The notes under the pieces are model-generated. The model had not been told where the DNA came from. It searched no databases and saw only the letters and a list, made by a program, of their open reading frames with translations. The position numbers and the translations under genes were made by a program. This document shows, one piece after another, positions 1 through 8,374 of a stretch of 64,000 bases of DNA. Position 1 is the first letter of the stretch. Each line of letters opens with the position of its first letter. Source of the stretch: Cyanobacteria bacterium SIG28 (lineage in GTDB: Bacteria > Cyanobacteriota > Vampirovibrionia > Gastranaerophilales > Gastranaerophilaceae); assembly GCA_015152525.1 (NCBI GenBank), contig SUTU01000004.1, forward strand, positions 60,699 to 124,698. Reading direction: 5' to 3'.

Positions 1-2
1 TG

Positions 3-1316
3 GTAAACCAAGAGTTTGTGAGAATTTTTAGAGAAATGTTTTTGGATATTCATTCTCAACACCAAACGTATTCTTTTTTACAACCAAAATTCCATATTAA
101 TTTATTAGATTCTTATATCAAAAACCCTCTTTTGGATGAATATAAAAAAGGGTTTGAACACTATAAAAACTTGTTACAAGAGTTAGAAAGACTAAAAAAT
201 GCTTCTGATAAAACAGAAGAACAAATTGATTTTTTGAAATTTCAAGTAAATGAAATAGAAGAAGCAAATTTGAATTCTTTAACCGAAGACGAGGATTTGA
301 ATAATGAGCTTTCTGTTCTGGAAAATGTCGAAAAATTAAAAGAACTTACGGGGAGTGCATATTGGACACTCTCTGGAGATGACAATTCTGTTTTAGAAGC
401 CCTTTATCAAATGAAATCAGTTCTTTCAAAAGCTACAAGTTATGATAGTACGTTAGAAGAAAATGAAACAGAATTAATTAATGCAATAGAATCTTTAAAA
501 TCGGTTTCGGCAAATCTCAGAGATTACTCCTCTTCTTTAGAAAATGATACTGAGCGAATTAATCTTATCCAAGAACGATTATTTTTATTGGATAAGTTAA
601 AACGCAAATATGGCGGAAGTATAGAAAAAGTTCTTACTTCTTATGAACAATTAAAAAAAGAACTGGACAGCATTGAATTTTCTACACAAAATATTGATGA
701 GCTTGAAAAAGAGATTTCAAATCTTAAATCAAAATTATTAAATTTAGCTAAAGGAGTTTCCGATACAAGAAAAGAGTGGGCAAGTAAGCTATCTAACTTA
801 ATTGTTGAAAAACTTGAACATTTAGAATTGCCTAAAGTTCAGTTTCAGATAGGGTTTGAGCCTTGCGAATTATCTAATAATGGTATTGATAAGGTTGAAT
901 TTTTAATCTCAACAAATGTTTCAGAAGGTTTGAAACCGTTAGCAAAAGTTGCTTCCGGCGGTGAAATTTCCAGAGTAATGCTTGCGATAAAAACGATTTT
1001 TGCTCAAGCTGATAATATTGATACCGTTATTTTTGATGAAATTGATACCGGAATATCAGGAAAAACTTCACAGTCTGTAGCGGAAGAAGTTAAAGAACTT
1101 GCAAAATATATGCAAATAATCATGATTACTCACCAAGCAATAATTGCTTCTAAGTCTGATAAGCATTTTTATGTTAAAAAGACTCAAAATGATACAACAA
1201 GCGTTAACATTTATATTTTAGAAGGTGAGAATAAACTTAAAGGTATTGCAGAACTTGCTGCAGGTGAAATTACTGATGAATCACTAAAACTGGCTCAAAC
1301 TCTTATAAAAGGATAG
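3..1316 (+). CDS. recN: DNA repair protein RecN, C-terminal part (5' end outside window)
   Basis: RecN is an SMC-like ATPase of double-strand break repair that acts on DNA in the cytoplasm. The window opens inside the gene: the frame is open from base 3, and the GTG at 18 is an internal valine, since the residues before it continue the family sequence. About 437 of the usual 550 or so residues are present, so the Walker A motif is missing. Visible are the DIHSQHQ segment, a long coiled-coil region (about residues 40-270), the ABC signature ASGGEISRVMLA and the Walker B stretch TVIFDEIDTGISG followed by ITHQ. The stop is 4 bp before prmA, so the two are probably cotranscribed. Family assignment is secure. 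Confidence 0.95.
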   Translation, partial: VNQEFVRIFREMFLDIHSQHQTYSFLQPKFHINLLDSYIKNPLLDEYKKGFEHYKNLLQELERLKNASDKTEEQIDFLKFQVNEIEEANLNSLTEDEDLNNELSVLENVEKLKELTGSAYWTLSGDDNSVLEALYQMKSVLSKATSYDSTLEENETELINAIESLKSVSANLRDYSSSLENDTERINLIQERLFLLDKLKRKYGGSIEKVLTSYEQLKKELDSIEFSTQNIDELEKEISNLKSKLLNLAKGVSDTRKEWASKLSNLIVEKLEHLELPKVQFQIGFEPCELSNNGIDKVEFLISTNVSEGLKPLAKVASGGEISRVMLAIKTIFAQADNIDTVIFDEIDTGISGKTSQSVAEEVKELAKYMQIIMITHQAIIASKSDKHFYVKKTQNDTTSVNIYILEGENKLKGIAELAAGEITDESLKLAQTLIKG

Positions 1317-1320
1317 ATTT

Positions 1321-2214
1321 ATGAATAATTATTTTGAACTTAGAATTTCCATTAACCCTGAAATTGAAGAAATCGTATCTGATATTTGTTTTACAAATTT
1401 TGATTGCGAAGGTGTTGTTTTGGCAGAAGAGGCTTGGAAAGATTTAGAAATGACCTCTACAACCAGAGGTACATTAAAAGTGTTTTTAACTTCTCTTAAT
1501 AATAACCCCTATGAAATTCTAAAGACTGAGCGTGAAATACTTAAAGCACGTGGTTTTAGTGATGAAGATTTGGGTAGCTGGGAAATTGAATTGGATGAAA
1601 AAGAAAATCAAGACTGGTCAAAAAAATGGAAAGAAAAATGGACAGTAACGCACGTTACTGATAAAGTTGCGGTTGTGCCAAGCTGGTTAAGTTATGAGCC
1701 TAAGGAAGGTGAAGTTACTATAACACTTGATCCGGGGTGTGCTTTTGGAACAGGAACACATCAAACAACGCAACTTTGTATGAAAGCTATCGAAAAATAT
1801 CTTCAAAAAGGTAATTCTATGGCAGATATCGGAACCGGTTCCGGAATTTTAGCGATATTGGCTAAGAAATTTGGCGCATCTAATGTTTACGGGTGCGATA
1901 ATGATGAAACCGTTATTGATGTTTGTATTGAAAATGCACAAATAAATAACGTTTCTGATATTGTTTTCGAACTTAATACTGCTGATAAACTTACTGAAAA
2001 ATATGATTTTGTGTGTGCTAATATTTTACATAATGTTCTTGCAGAAATTATGGGTGATTTAAAAAACATTATGAAACCTAACGGAAAAATGGTTTTGAGT
2101 GGAATTTTGGACGAGAAAAAGCCTGTAGTACTTGAAGCTATCGAAAGAGAAGGCTTGAAAATAATCGAAACATTACATCAAGATCAGTGGACTGCTTTTG
2201 TTGTAGAAAAATAA
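1321..2214 (+). CDS. prmA: Ribosomal protein L11 methyltransferase
   Basis: PrmA trimethylates ribosomal protein L11 using S-adenosylmethionine. The 297-residue length is normal. The N-terminal third is the substrate-recognition domain. The methyltransferase domain shows DPGCAFGTGTHQTT, the SAM-binding loop ADIGTGSGILAILAKKFGA, the acidic residue of the next strand in YGCDNDE, and the ANILHNVL motif that corresponds to the family's catalytic-loop NxLA region. It starts 4 bp after the recN stop, which suggests coupled translation. No oddities seen. Confidence 0.95.
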   Translation: MNNYFELRISINPEIEEIVSDICFTNFDCEGVVLAEEAWKDLEMTSTTRGTLKVFLTSLNNNPYEILKTEREILKARGFSDEDLGSWEIELDEKENQDWSKKWKEKWTVTHVTDKVAVVPSWLSYEPKEGEVTITLDPGCAFGTGTHQTTQLCMKAIEKYLQKGNSMADIGTGSGILAILAKKFGASNVYGCDNDETVIDVCIENAQINNVSDIVFELNTADKLTEKYDFVCANILHNVLAEIMGDLKNIMKPNGKMVLSGILDEKKPVVLEAIEREGLKIIETLHQDQWTAFVVEK

Positions 2215-2251
2215 TTATAATATTGATAATAGATACTTGGTGAATGTTAAT

Positions 2252-2264
2252 TTGATATTATCAA
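2252..2264. promoter_or_regulatory. Inverted repeat TTGATA-T-TATCAA before the TspO-family gene
   Basis: A perfect 6+6 inverted repeat with a 1-nt centre lies 15-27 bp before the likely TspO start at 2279. It can also be read as TTGAT-N3-ATCAA, close to but one base shorter than the FNR/CRP-like TTGAT-N4-ATCAA box. A Crp/Fnr regulator is encoded at 9703. A related ATTGATAAT sequence lies just upstream (2222-2230). Operator function is inferred only. Confidence 0.35.
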
Positions 2265-2278
2265 TCAATAATATAATT

Positions 2279-2668
2279 ATGTTTAACTCAGAATGGTATC
2301 AAAGCTTAATACAACCACCGTTAGCGCCACCGGCATGGATTTTTGCGCCGGTTTGGACTTTGTTATATATTTCTATGGTTGTTGCTCTTATTTTATATGC
2401 AAGAAAGGCTGTTTTAACCAATAAAACTTGGGGTTACGTCTTGTTTTTTACTCAAATATTGGTAAATTTTGCTTGGACACCTGCTTTTTTTGTTGCTAAA
2501 AATATTGGGTTTGCTCTTGCGATTGTAGTGCTATTAGATATTCTTGTTTTATTTAATATAATTGAGTTTTCAAAAGTTTCTAAAACTTCTGCTAAAATTC
2601 TTATTCCTTATTTCATTTGGATATTATTTGCTACATACTTAAACTTCGGGTATTTTGTTTTGAATTAA
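2279..2668 (+). CDS. TspO/MBR family membrane protein
   Basis: This is a tryptophan-rich sensory/translocator protein of the inner membrane; family members bind porphyrins and other hydrophobic ligands and are often linked to oxygen or tetrapyrrole regulation. The 129-residue protein has five hydrophobic segments and the family signatures PPLAPPAWIFAPVWTLLY near the N-terminus, NFAWTPAFF in the middle and ATYLNFGYF near the end. I chose the ATG at 2279, because an alternative TTG at 2237 adds 14 residues that do not look like the family. No Shine-Dalgarno precedes 2279; an AATAAT hexamer lies 6 nt upstream, so this may be a leaderless transcript. The 3' end overlaps a convergent small gene by 30 bp. 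Confidence 0.85.
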   Translation: MFNSEWYQSLIQPPLAPPAWIFAPVWTLLYISMVVALILYARKAVLTNKTWGYVLFFTQILVNFAWTPAFFVAKNIGFALAIVVLLDILVLFNIIEFSKVSKTSAKILIPYFIWILFATYLNFGYFVLN

Positions 2669-2869
2669 AAAATGTTTAATTTTTTGCGCAAAGTTGTCTG
2701 ATATTTCTGTCAAAATTTTAGAAATATAGTAGACGTCATCTTCTCTAACTTCCCAATTATCATTATTGAGAATTTCTTTAGTTAGTCTAATTAAGCAATC
2801 AATTTTCCAGAAATCATCAGTAAATTCTTGTATAAATTTGTTTAAAGTTTCTTTTTCAGAATTTTTCAT
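2639..2869 (-). CDS. Small hypothetical protein
   Basis: A 76-residue acidic helical protein of no family I recognise. A good ribosome-binding site (AAGGAG, 5 nt spacing) precedes the ATG at 2869, which supports a real gene. It has no signal peptide or membrane segment. It is divergent from the HTH regulator at 3001 and shares a 131 bp control region containing an inverted repeat with it, so it may be that regulator's target. Its 3' end overlaps the TspO-family gene by 30 bp. Confidence 0.6.
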   Translation of the reverse strand: MKNSEKETLNKFIQEFTDDFWKIDCLIRLTKEILNNDNWEVREDDVYYISKILTEISDNFAQKIKHFLIQNKIPEV

Positions 2870-2920
2870 AACATCTCCTTTTGGTTAAGTTTTATAACAA
2901 ATTAATTCGCATATAAACTA

Positions 2921-2963
2921 TTAAAATAGCAAATATGCTATTTATTTTATATTAAAATAGCAA
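2921..2963. promoter_or_regulatory. Probable operator: palindrome plus direct repeat
   Basis: AAATAGCA (2924-2931) and TGCTATTT (2936-2943) form a perfect 8+8 inverted repeat around a 4-nt centre. The left half and its flank, TTAAAATAGCAA (2921-2932), recur exactly at 2952-2963, 31 bp (about three helical turns) downstream and just upstream of the -35 element at 2966. This is what a binding site for a dimeric HTH protein looks like, and such a protein is encoded at 3001. Autoregulation, or control of the divergent gene at 2869, is inferred. Confidence 0.5.
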
Positions 2964-2965
2964 TT

Positions 2966-2994
2966 TTGTCAATTTTATTGCATATAAGTATAAT
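2966..2994 (+). promoter_or_regulatory. Promoter predicting a leaderless transcript (HTH gene)
   Basis: TTGTCA (2966-2971), a 17-bp spacer and a perfect TATAAT (2989-2994). The start codon follows after exactly 6 nt (ATG 3001), so the expected transcription start falls on the ATG. No Shine-Dalgarno is present. Confidence 0.6.
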
Positions 2995-3000
2995 ATTAGT

Positions 3001-3216
3001 ATGAAATTGTTAGTAAGAGAACAAATAAAGACACTTTTAGCTCAAGAGGGAGTTAAATTAAAAGATTTGGCAGCTATGATTACTTCTGAAACAGGTAAAA
3101 ATTGCGCTCCAAATGTTTTATCAAGAAAGCTTACAAGAGGTACTTTGTCTTATAATGAAACCCTTATGATAGCTGAGTTGTTGGGATATGATATAATATT
3201 CCAAAAAAAAGAATAA
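3001..3216 (+). CDS. Small helix-turn-helix DNA-binding protein
   Basis: A 71-residue single-domain protein with an XRE-like helix-turn-helix: VREQIKTLLAQEGVKLKDLA, then LSRKLTRGTLSYNETLMIAE as the recognition and following helices. It resembles the very small HTH proteins common in Clostridia and related gut bacteria, some of which carry misleading 'LLM class flavin-dependent oxidoreductase' names. The upstream region holds a palindrome and direct repeat (2921-2963) likely to be its operator. The promoter spacing predicts a leaderless mRNA. It is 4 bp from the GtrA-family gene and probably cotranscribed with it. Confidence 0.8.
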   Translation: MKLLVREQIKTLLAQEGVKLKDLAAMITSETGKNCAPNVLSRKLTRGTLSYNETLMIAELLGYDIIFQKKE

Positions 3217-3220
3217 TTGT

Positions 3221-3643
3221 ATGAAAAAAAGATTTAAAGAGTTTTGGTTTAAGCTACCTGATAAGATACGTTTTTTGCTTATCGGTGGGTTTAATACGGC
3301 TTTTTCTTATAGTATTTTTTCAATAATTTGTTTTATTATTGGTGAAAGTTTTTATCAAATATCTTTGGCATCAGCTTGGATAATATCTTCTATTGTTTCT
3401 TATACTACACAGCGTTGTTTCGTTTTCAATGTAAAAGGCAGTATTATAAAGCAGTATTTAAAGTGTTGCACAACTTGGTTTTTTAGTTATTTTATAAATG
3501 CAATTTTACTTGAGATGTTTGTAAAAATCTTTTCAATAAATGTTTATATTGCACAAATTTTAGCAACAGGATTTTGTGCCGTATTTAATTATATTATGTT
3601 TAAATGTTTTGCATTTAAAGAGGGTAAAAAAGATTTACCATAG
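3221..3643 (+). CDS. GtrA-like family membrane protein
   Basis: GtrA-family proteins are small four-helix membrane proteins thought to help flip or handle polyprenyl-linked sugars for cell-surface glycosylation. The 140-residue sequence has four hydrophobic helices and the family pattern RFLLIGGFNTAFSY near the N-terminus and SYTTQRCFVF after helix two, with a closing FNYIMFKCFAF. It is in tandem with the HTH gene (4 bp gap). It ends 9 bp into a convergent minus-strand gene. The sugar substrate cannot be told from sequence. Confidence 0.85.
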   Translation: MKKRFKEFWFKLPDKIRFLLIGGFNTAFSYSIFSIICFIIGESFYQISLASAWIISSIVSYTTQRCFVFNVKGSIIKQYLKCCTTWFFSYFINAILLEMFVKIFSINVYIAQILATGFCAVFNYIMFKCFAFKEGKKDLP

Positions 3644-4186
3644 CTCAAAGAATTCGGCTTTATTGAAAATTCTATCTCCACGATAATAGCTATTCATGTA
3701 TTTTGCTTTTTTGATTATGTCGTACCATTGATGATAATTTTCCATAAAATCTTCTTTATCTCGATTTATGTAATGTAGTGTAATTATTCCGCTATGTGCA
3801 CGTGTAGCTCGGAAAAATTCGCATTGAGCAGGAATGTTTTTAAAATCGTTTGTGCATCTTCCTGCAATAACATCAATATCCGTAAGTTTCAAATATTTGT
3901 ATTGAGCTGTCGGATTCATTTTCATCATTTTTAGTAATTCATTAGCGATGAAAACTCGAATAGGGTAACCGGATTGGTAGTAAGAATGCGCAATTATAGT
4001 TCTTTTCCAGTTTTCTTTTGATTGACCTTTGGGAACATATTGCAGAATAGCTTCGTCGCCGATTTTTTTATAATAAGCTTTTTGCCACATTTCTTCAGCA
4101 GGATATTTTATTATAACAGTTTCATATGCAAAAACCATTAATGAAGAAAATAATAAAAATATGCTAGTTAAAAGGGCTTTCTTCAT
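3635..4186 (-). CDS. Secreted protein of unknown function
   Basis: The product begins with a classic signal peptide (MKKALLTSIFLLFSSLMVFA), so it is exported. I chose the ATG at 4186 because the upstream alternatives (4213 and 4207) put extra charged residues before that peptide, and an AAGGGG sequence lies about 10 nt upstream of 4186. The mature part is about 163 residues, rich in tyrosine and lysine, with two cysteines (GRCTND and AQCEFF) that could form a disulfide. No family is recognised. Its start overlaps the end of the NIF3-family gene by 23 bp, so it is the last gene of the ctpA-recJ-coaBC-NIF3 run. Confidence 0.7.
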   Translation of the reverse strand: MKKALLTSIFLLFSSLMVFAYETVIIKYPAEEMWQKAYYKKIGDEAILQYVPKGQSKENWKRTIIAHSYYQSGYPIRVFIANELLKMMKMNPTAQYKYLKLTDIDVIAGRCTNDFKNIPAQCEFFRATRAHSGIITLHYINRDKEDFMENYHQWYDIIKKAKYMNSYYRGDRIFNKAEFFELW

Positions 4187-4835
4187 GCGCAATAACCCCT
4201 TTTTCATTAACACAAGAGATTTCTTTTAAAAATTTAACTGCAAGAATTTCACTTTCAAAGTGTCCGATATCATAAACAACTTTATCAGATTCAATTGCTG
4301 TATGGTACTTCAAATCACCTGTAACGAATGCATCACAAGGTGTTGATGAAATAAATTCGCTACCGGAACCGGCACAGAAACCTATAGTTTGAATTTCTTT
4401 AACTTTTTTATTGTTAACATACCTTAATCTTGGCGAAATCGGTAAAAGTTTAAGTTTTAAAAATTCGATACTCATTGGTTGGTCAAACTTAACTATGCGT
4501 ACAAAATCATTATAGGGTTTTCCTTCCATTCGCATAGTTTGAAGAATTAAATCCGTTGTACCGCCTTGTGCTTTGTCTAAATTGGTATGAGCACAGTAAA
4601 TGTTTATATTTGAATACTTGTAAGGTACATAAAATAGAGGGTGATGTGAGATTATCATATCACAACCTTGTTTAATTGCTTGTTCATATACGTCGTCAGT
4701 AACGGTAAGTGCAAACATTACCTTGTTAACTTCAGCTTCTTCTAGTTCAATTACCCAGCCACTGGCATCCCAACTCTCTTGGGTTTCCAAGGGTGCAAAT
4801 TCCTCTATCTTCTTAATTATATCGTACTTATTCAA
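4164..4835 (-). CDS. NIF3-like dinuclear metal centre protein
   Basis: Member of the NIF3/YbgI family (often named GTP cyclohydrolase 1 type 2), toroidal hexamers with a two-metal site; the physiological role is unsettled. Metal-ligand motifs are visible: IISHHPLF, CAHTNLD and DIGHFESE. At 223 residues it is on the short side and lacks the large insertion domain of longer members. I prefer the TTG at 4835, since the protein then begins LNKYDIIKKIEEFAP as in the family and has a GGAG 7 nt upstream; an ATG at 4862 would add nine atypical residues. The start overlaps the end of coaBC, suggesting translational coupling. Confidence 0.85.
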   Translation of the reverse strand: MNKYDIIKKIEEFAPLETQESWDASGWVIELEEAEVNKVMFALTVTDDVYEQAIKQGCDMIISHHPLFYVPYKYSNINIYCAHTNLDKAQGGTTDLILQTMRMEGKPYNDFVRIVKFDQPMSIEFLKLKLLPISPRLRYVNNKKVKEIQTIGFCAGSGSEFISSTPCDAFVTGDLKYHTAIESDKVVYDIGHFESEILAVKFLKEISCVNEKGVIAHEESPFN

Positions 4836-6003
4836 AAATCTTCTCCAAAATCTTTTGTGCAACTTCTTGCTTTGTACATATATTAATATGACTTATTTTT
4901 TGATTTTTATCAAGTATGTAAACTTCGTTCATGTCGCTTGAGAAACCGATATCTTTTCTTGAGATATCATTTGCAACTATATAATCACAGCCTTTATTTT
5001 GAATTTTTATTTTTGCGTTTTCAATCAAATTTTCGCTTTCGGCGCAAAAACCGACAATTTTTGCATTGGAATTCATTGCGGAAATCTCTTTTAAAATGTC
5101 CGGATTTTTAACTAATTCCAGTGTTAATTCGTTTTCTGCACCTTTTTTGATTTTTTGTTCTGAATAGTTTTTTATTCTATAATCTGCAACAGCTGCAGCC
5201 ATTATTACGCAATCAGTAGAATTTAATTCTGATTTAACAACTTTTTCCATTTCACAAGCCGTTTCAATTACGATATTTTTATATGGTTTATTAACTTCGA
5301 AAGTAGAAACTAAAGTAACTTCCGCACCCATATTGTGAGCTGTATCAGCTAAAGCAATTCCCATTTTTCCGGAAGAACAGTTTGTGATATATCTAACCGG
5401 ATCAATTTTTTCTTTTGTTCCGCCTGCTGTTATTAATATTTTTTTACCTTTAAGTACTTGTTTTTGCTCAAGAATTTGAACGGTTTTTGAATAAATATCT
5501 TCTACTTCAGCCATTCTTCCGGTACCGCTTGTGCCACAAGCTAAAAAACCGTTCTCCGGATTAAGAATGTGGTATCCGTTGCTTTTGAGTTTTTCGATAT
5601 TTTCTTGTACAAATGTATTGTTCCACATGCCGGTATTCATAGCAGGTGCAATTAATATTGGCTTTGTAAAAGCACAAGCAACTGATGTTAAAAGATTGTC
5701 GCATATACCGTTTGCTATTTTGGAAATTGTGTTAGCCGTTGCCGGTGCTATAACCATAATATCAGCTTCATCCGATATTGAAATATGTCCCGGTTTATAT
5801 TCATCCATTGCGAAATGTTCAACATAAACTTCGTTGTCTGAAAGTGTTTGTAGGGTTAATTTAGTAACAAAATTTAGTGCTGATGGCGTTGCAATTACTC
5901 TAACATTTGCACCGGATTTTTTGTATAAACGAATAAGTGTGCATATTTTATATGCAGCAATTCCACCTGTGATAGCAATTAAAACTGTTTTGTTTTCTAG
6001 CAT
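4828..6003 (-). CDS. coaBC: Bifunctional phosphopantothenoylcysteine decarboxylase/synthetase
   Basis: CoaBC makes 4'-phosphopantetheine in two steps of coenzyme A synthesis: CoaB joins cysteine to phosphopantothenate and CoaC decarboxylates the product using FMN. The N-terminal CoaC half shows TGGIAAYK, PATANTISKIANG, PAMNTGMWNN and the substrate-recognition loop LACGTSGTGRMAE. The CoaB half starts near residue 185 with ILITAGGTKEKIDPVRYI and NCSSGKMG, then AAAVADYR. Start is the ATG at 6003; a TTG at 6018 adds five residues not seen in the family. TATAAT lies exactly 6 nt before this ATG without a Shine-Dalgarno, so besides read-through from recJ (29 bp upstream) there may be a leaderless internal transcript. 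Confidence 0.95.
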   Translation of the reverse strand: MLENKTVLIAITGGIAAYKICTLIRLYKKSGANVRVIATPSALNFVTKLTLQTLSDNEVYVEHFAMDEYKPGHISISDEADIMVIAPATANTISKIANGICDNLLTSVACAFTKPILIAPAMNTGMWNNTFVQENIEKLKSNGYHILNPENGFLACGTSGTGRMAEVEDIYSKTVQILEQKQVLKGKKILITAGGTKEKIDPVRYITNCSSGKMGIALADTAHNMGAEVTLVSTFEVNKPYKNIVIETACEMEKVVKSELNSTDCVIMAAAVADYRIKNYSEQKIKKGAENELTLELVKNPDILKEISAMNSNAKIVGFCAESENLIENAKIKIQNKGCDYIVANDISRKDIGFSSDMNEVYILDKNQKISHINICTKQEVAQKILEKIFE

Positions 6004-6009
6004 ATTGAT

Positions 6010-6015
6010 ATTATA
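6010..6015 (-). promoter_or_regulatory. -10 element 6 nt before the coaBC start codon
   Basis: A perfect TATAAT on the minus strand is followed by 6 nt and then the coaBC ATG (6003). No convincing -35 sits 17-18 bp upstream (TCATTA). It matches the leaderless arrangement of other genes here but is weaker. Confidence 0.35.
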
Positions 6016-6031
6016 CAATAAATTTACTTTT

Positions 6032-8374
6032 TTAATGACTTTCTAAATTAATTTTCATAAAATTATTTTTATAGTCATTAATGCTGTTCATTAATTCTAC
6101 AAACTCCGCATATTTTGGTGTGTGTAGTGTTTTTGAAATTTCTATTCCGCAAATGAATTCTATTTTATAATATTCGCTTTCTCTTTCCAAAATTTTAATC
6201 ATTCCGCAATCTTTGAAGATTTCAAGTAAAATTTCAACCACTTCTTCCGTAATCCCAATAGCTGCAGCGGCTCTTGATAAAACAAAATTCCCTTCCAAAT
6301 TATTACACGTATATTTAATCATTCCGGAGAAGGTTTTTAAAATAGCTTCTTCGTCAGCCTTGTAGCTTTGATAATTCATATAATGTAAAGCACTTGCGCA
6401 AACTGTTTGTTTCAAGTTATCCATGACTTCTTCACAGCAAGGATAATCGAAAAACATTAAAACGTCGTTTTTGCAAGCTTTTTGGCGGTTTATTATACAT
6501 TCTGAAATATTTTTGTATGGTTTTAATGCTTCTAAAATATTTTTGTCTTCTACAAATACTGATATTCCGAGTTTTGAATTTTTGATATAATCATCGACTT
6601 GAGTCAAAATATTGGCTTTTTTTCGATGATCATAAATTTTGATTGCAGATTTTTCTTCTTCTTTTAGTGCATCAGAATGAACGTCTTTTATAATAAGTTG
6701 GATATCTGTGCTTCCGTTAAAAGTGTTTAATTGTGGTGCAAAAGCAATGTCGAGTCTGTCATCTTTAACTAACGGAATATCACCTTTTGACCACCAAATA
6801 CAACTTTTTGACCCGTTTGGCGTATCAATAACCAGTTTTAAATGTTCTTTAGTTGAACCCATTAGTTTCTTTTCTTTTAAAACCATATTTTTAATTGCAA
6901 AAGTCGGGCTAGGGTTAGAAGCGCCAAAAGGTTCAAGCTTATTAATTTCTTCAACTAACGATATATCGATGTCTTTTACATCTAGCTCTAAATCAATATC
7001 TAAAGAAGGGGTTAACTTTTGACCGTTAAGCATTTCATCAACAGCTTTGTTTAGAGTTTTTTTGATTGTTTCAAAACTCGTTTTTTCTTCAGAAAAACTG
7101 AAACCGCCGGCAAGTTGGTGCCCGCCAAATCCGTCAAATAATTCAGACATTGATGACATGATATCGTATAAGTTTAACTCTTTAACTCCTCTTGCGGAGC
7201 ATCTGTATTGTTTTGTTTCTTCTGAATAAGTCATAATGAATGTTGGCTTATAGTATTTTTCTACAAACTTTGAAGCAACAATTCCGACAATTCCGATATG
7301 CCATTCTTTGTTAAATAGTACTATTGCATTATCTCTCATACCGGTAGATTTCCAAACCTCATCAGCTTCTTCAAAAGTTTGACTGCAAAGCTCTTGACGT
7401 ATTTTATTATAATTTTCAAGAGTAATAATTGACATTTCAATCTCTTGTTTGTTTTCTGATGTCATAAGTTTTATTGCTGCATCAACTGTATCAAGCCTTC
7501 CGGAGGCGTTTATTCTTGGTGCTATCGTAAATGCAACTTGTTCTGAGGTTAATCCGTTTTCTGTATTAACACCTGCAACATCTAATAATCTTTTTAATCC
7601 GTAGTGTTTTCCGGAGGCGATAAGTTCCAAACCTTTTGCGACAAAATATCTGTTTTCACCAATTAAAGGTACAATATCTGCAATTGTTCCGACAGTTACA
7701 TAAGGTAAAATTTCATAGCTAAAATCTAATTTATTATATTTTTCTAGAATGCCTTGTGCCAGCTTAAAAGCAACGCCAACACCTGCAAGAGAAGTTAAGT
7801 ATTCAATTTGTCTTGGTGTAAGTTTTTCATCTAAAGCATTCATGGCTTTAGGGTTAATTATTGCATAGGCTTCCGGCAATTCTTCCGGCGCCTCGTGGTG
7901 ATCTGTTATTATAATATCTCTGCCAAAACTTTTGATAAATTTAACTTCTTCGTTATTGCTGATACCGTTATCCACGGTAATTATAAGTTTTGGATTTTTT
8001 TGTGCCATGATTTTAACAAGTGCTTTGGTATTAAGTCCATGACCTTCTGTATCACGGTTTGGGATATAGAAATCAACTTCACCGCCTAAATGTTGAAATG
8101 TTTTTAGTAACACAGAAGTTGAGGTTACACCGTCAGCATCGAAATCGCCATATATTAGAATTTTTTCCCTGTCATCGATGGCTTTTTTAATTCTTTCAAC
8201 CGCTTTATGCATATCGGTGAAAGCATTTGGATGCATCAAAGTCAATTCAAGAGGATGCAAAAATTCTCTCTTTGCATCCTCACCAGTTATACCTCTAACC
8301 TCTAAAAGTTTATCAACTAAAGAGTTTGAATTATTTATATCTTTTTTTAATACCCATTCCTTTGTACAAGACAT
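6032..8374 (-). CDS. recJ: Single-stranded-DNA-specific exonuclease RecJ
   Basis: RecJ is a 5'-3' single-strand exonuclease of recombination and base-excision repair. The 780-residue protein shows the DHH phosphoesterase motifs in order: GDFDADGVTSTSVLL near residue 80, TVDNGISN, and TDHHEAPEELP, then the DHHA1 domain with GGHQLAGGFSF near residue 420 and an OB-like domain after it. About 220 further C-terminal residues are of the extended type seen in some phyla and not in E. coli RecJ. The ATG at 8374 overlaps the end of the C-terminal protease gene by 28 bp, so expression is probably coupled. Confidence 0.95.
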   Translation of the reverse strand: MSCTKEWVLKKDINNSNSLVDKLLEVRGITGEDAKREFLHPLELTLMHPNAFTDMHKAVERIKKAIDDREKILIYGDFDADGVTSTSVLLKTFQHLGGEVDFYIPNRDTEGHGLNTKALVKIMAQKNPKLIITVDNGISNNEEVKFIKSFGRDIIITDHHEAPEELPEAYAIINPKAMNALDEKLTPRQIEYLTSLAGVGVAFKLAQGILEKYNKLDFSYEILPYVTVGTIADIVPLIGENRYFVAKGLELIASGKHYGLKRLLDVAGVNTENGLTSEQVAFTIAPRINASGRLDTVDAAIKLMTSENKQEIEMSIITLENYNKIRQELCSQTFEEADEVWKSTGMRDNAIVLFNKEWHIGIVGIVASKFVEKYYKPTFIMTYSEETKQYRCSARGVKELNLYDIMSSMSELFDGFGGHQLAGGFSFSEEKTSFETIKKTLNKAVDEMLNGQKLTPSLDIDLELDVKDIDISLVEEINKLEPFGASNPSPTFAIKNMVLKEKKLMGSTKEHLKLVIDTPNGSKSCIWWSKGDIPLVKDDRLDIAFAPQLNTFNGSTDIQLIIKDVHSDALKEEEKSAIKIYDHRKKANILTQVDDYIKNSKLGISVFVEDKNILEALKPYKNISECIINRQKACKNDVLMFFDYPCCEEVMDNLKQTVCASALHYMNYQSYKADEEAILKTFSGMIKYTCNNLEGNFVLSRAAAAIGITEEVVEILLEIFKDCGMIKILERESEYYKIEFICGIEISKTLHTPKYAEFVELMNSINDYKNNFMKINLESH

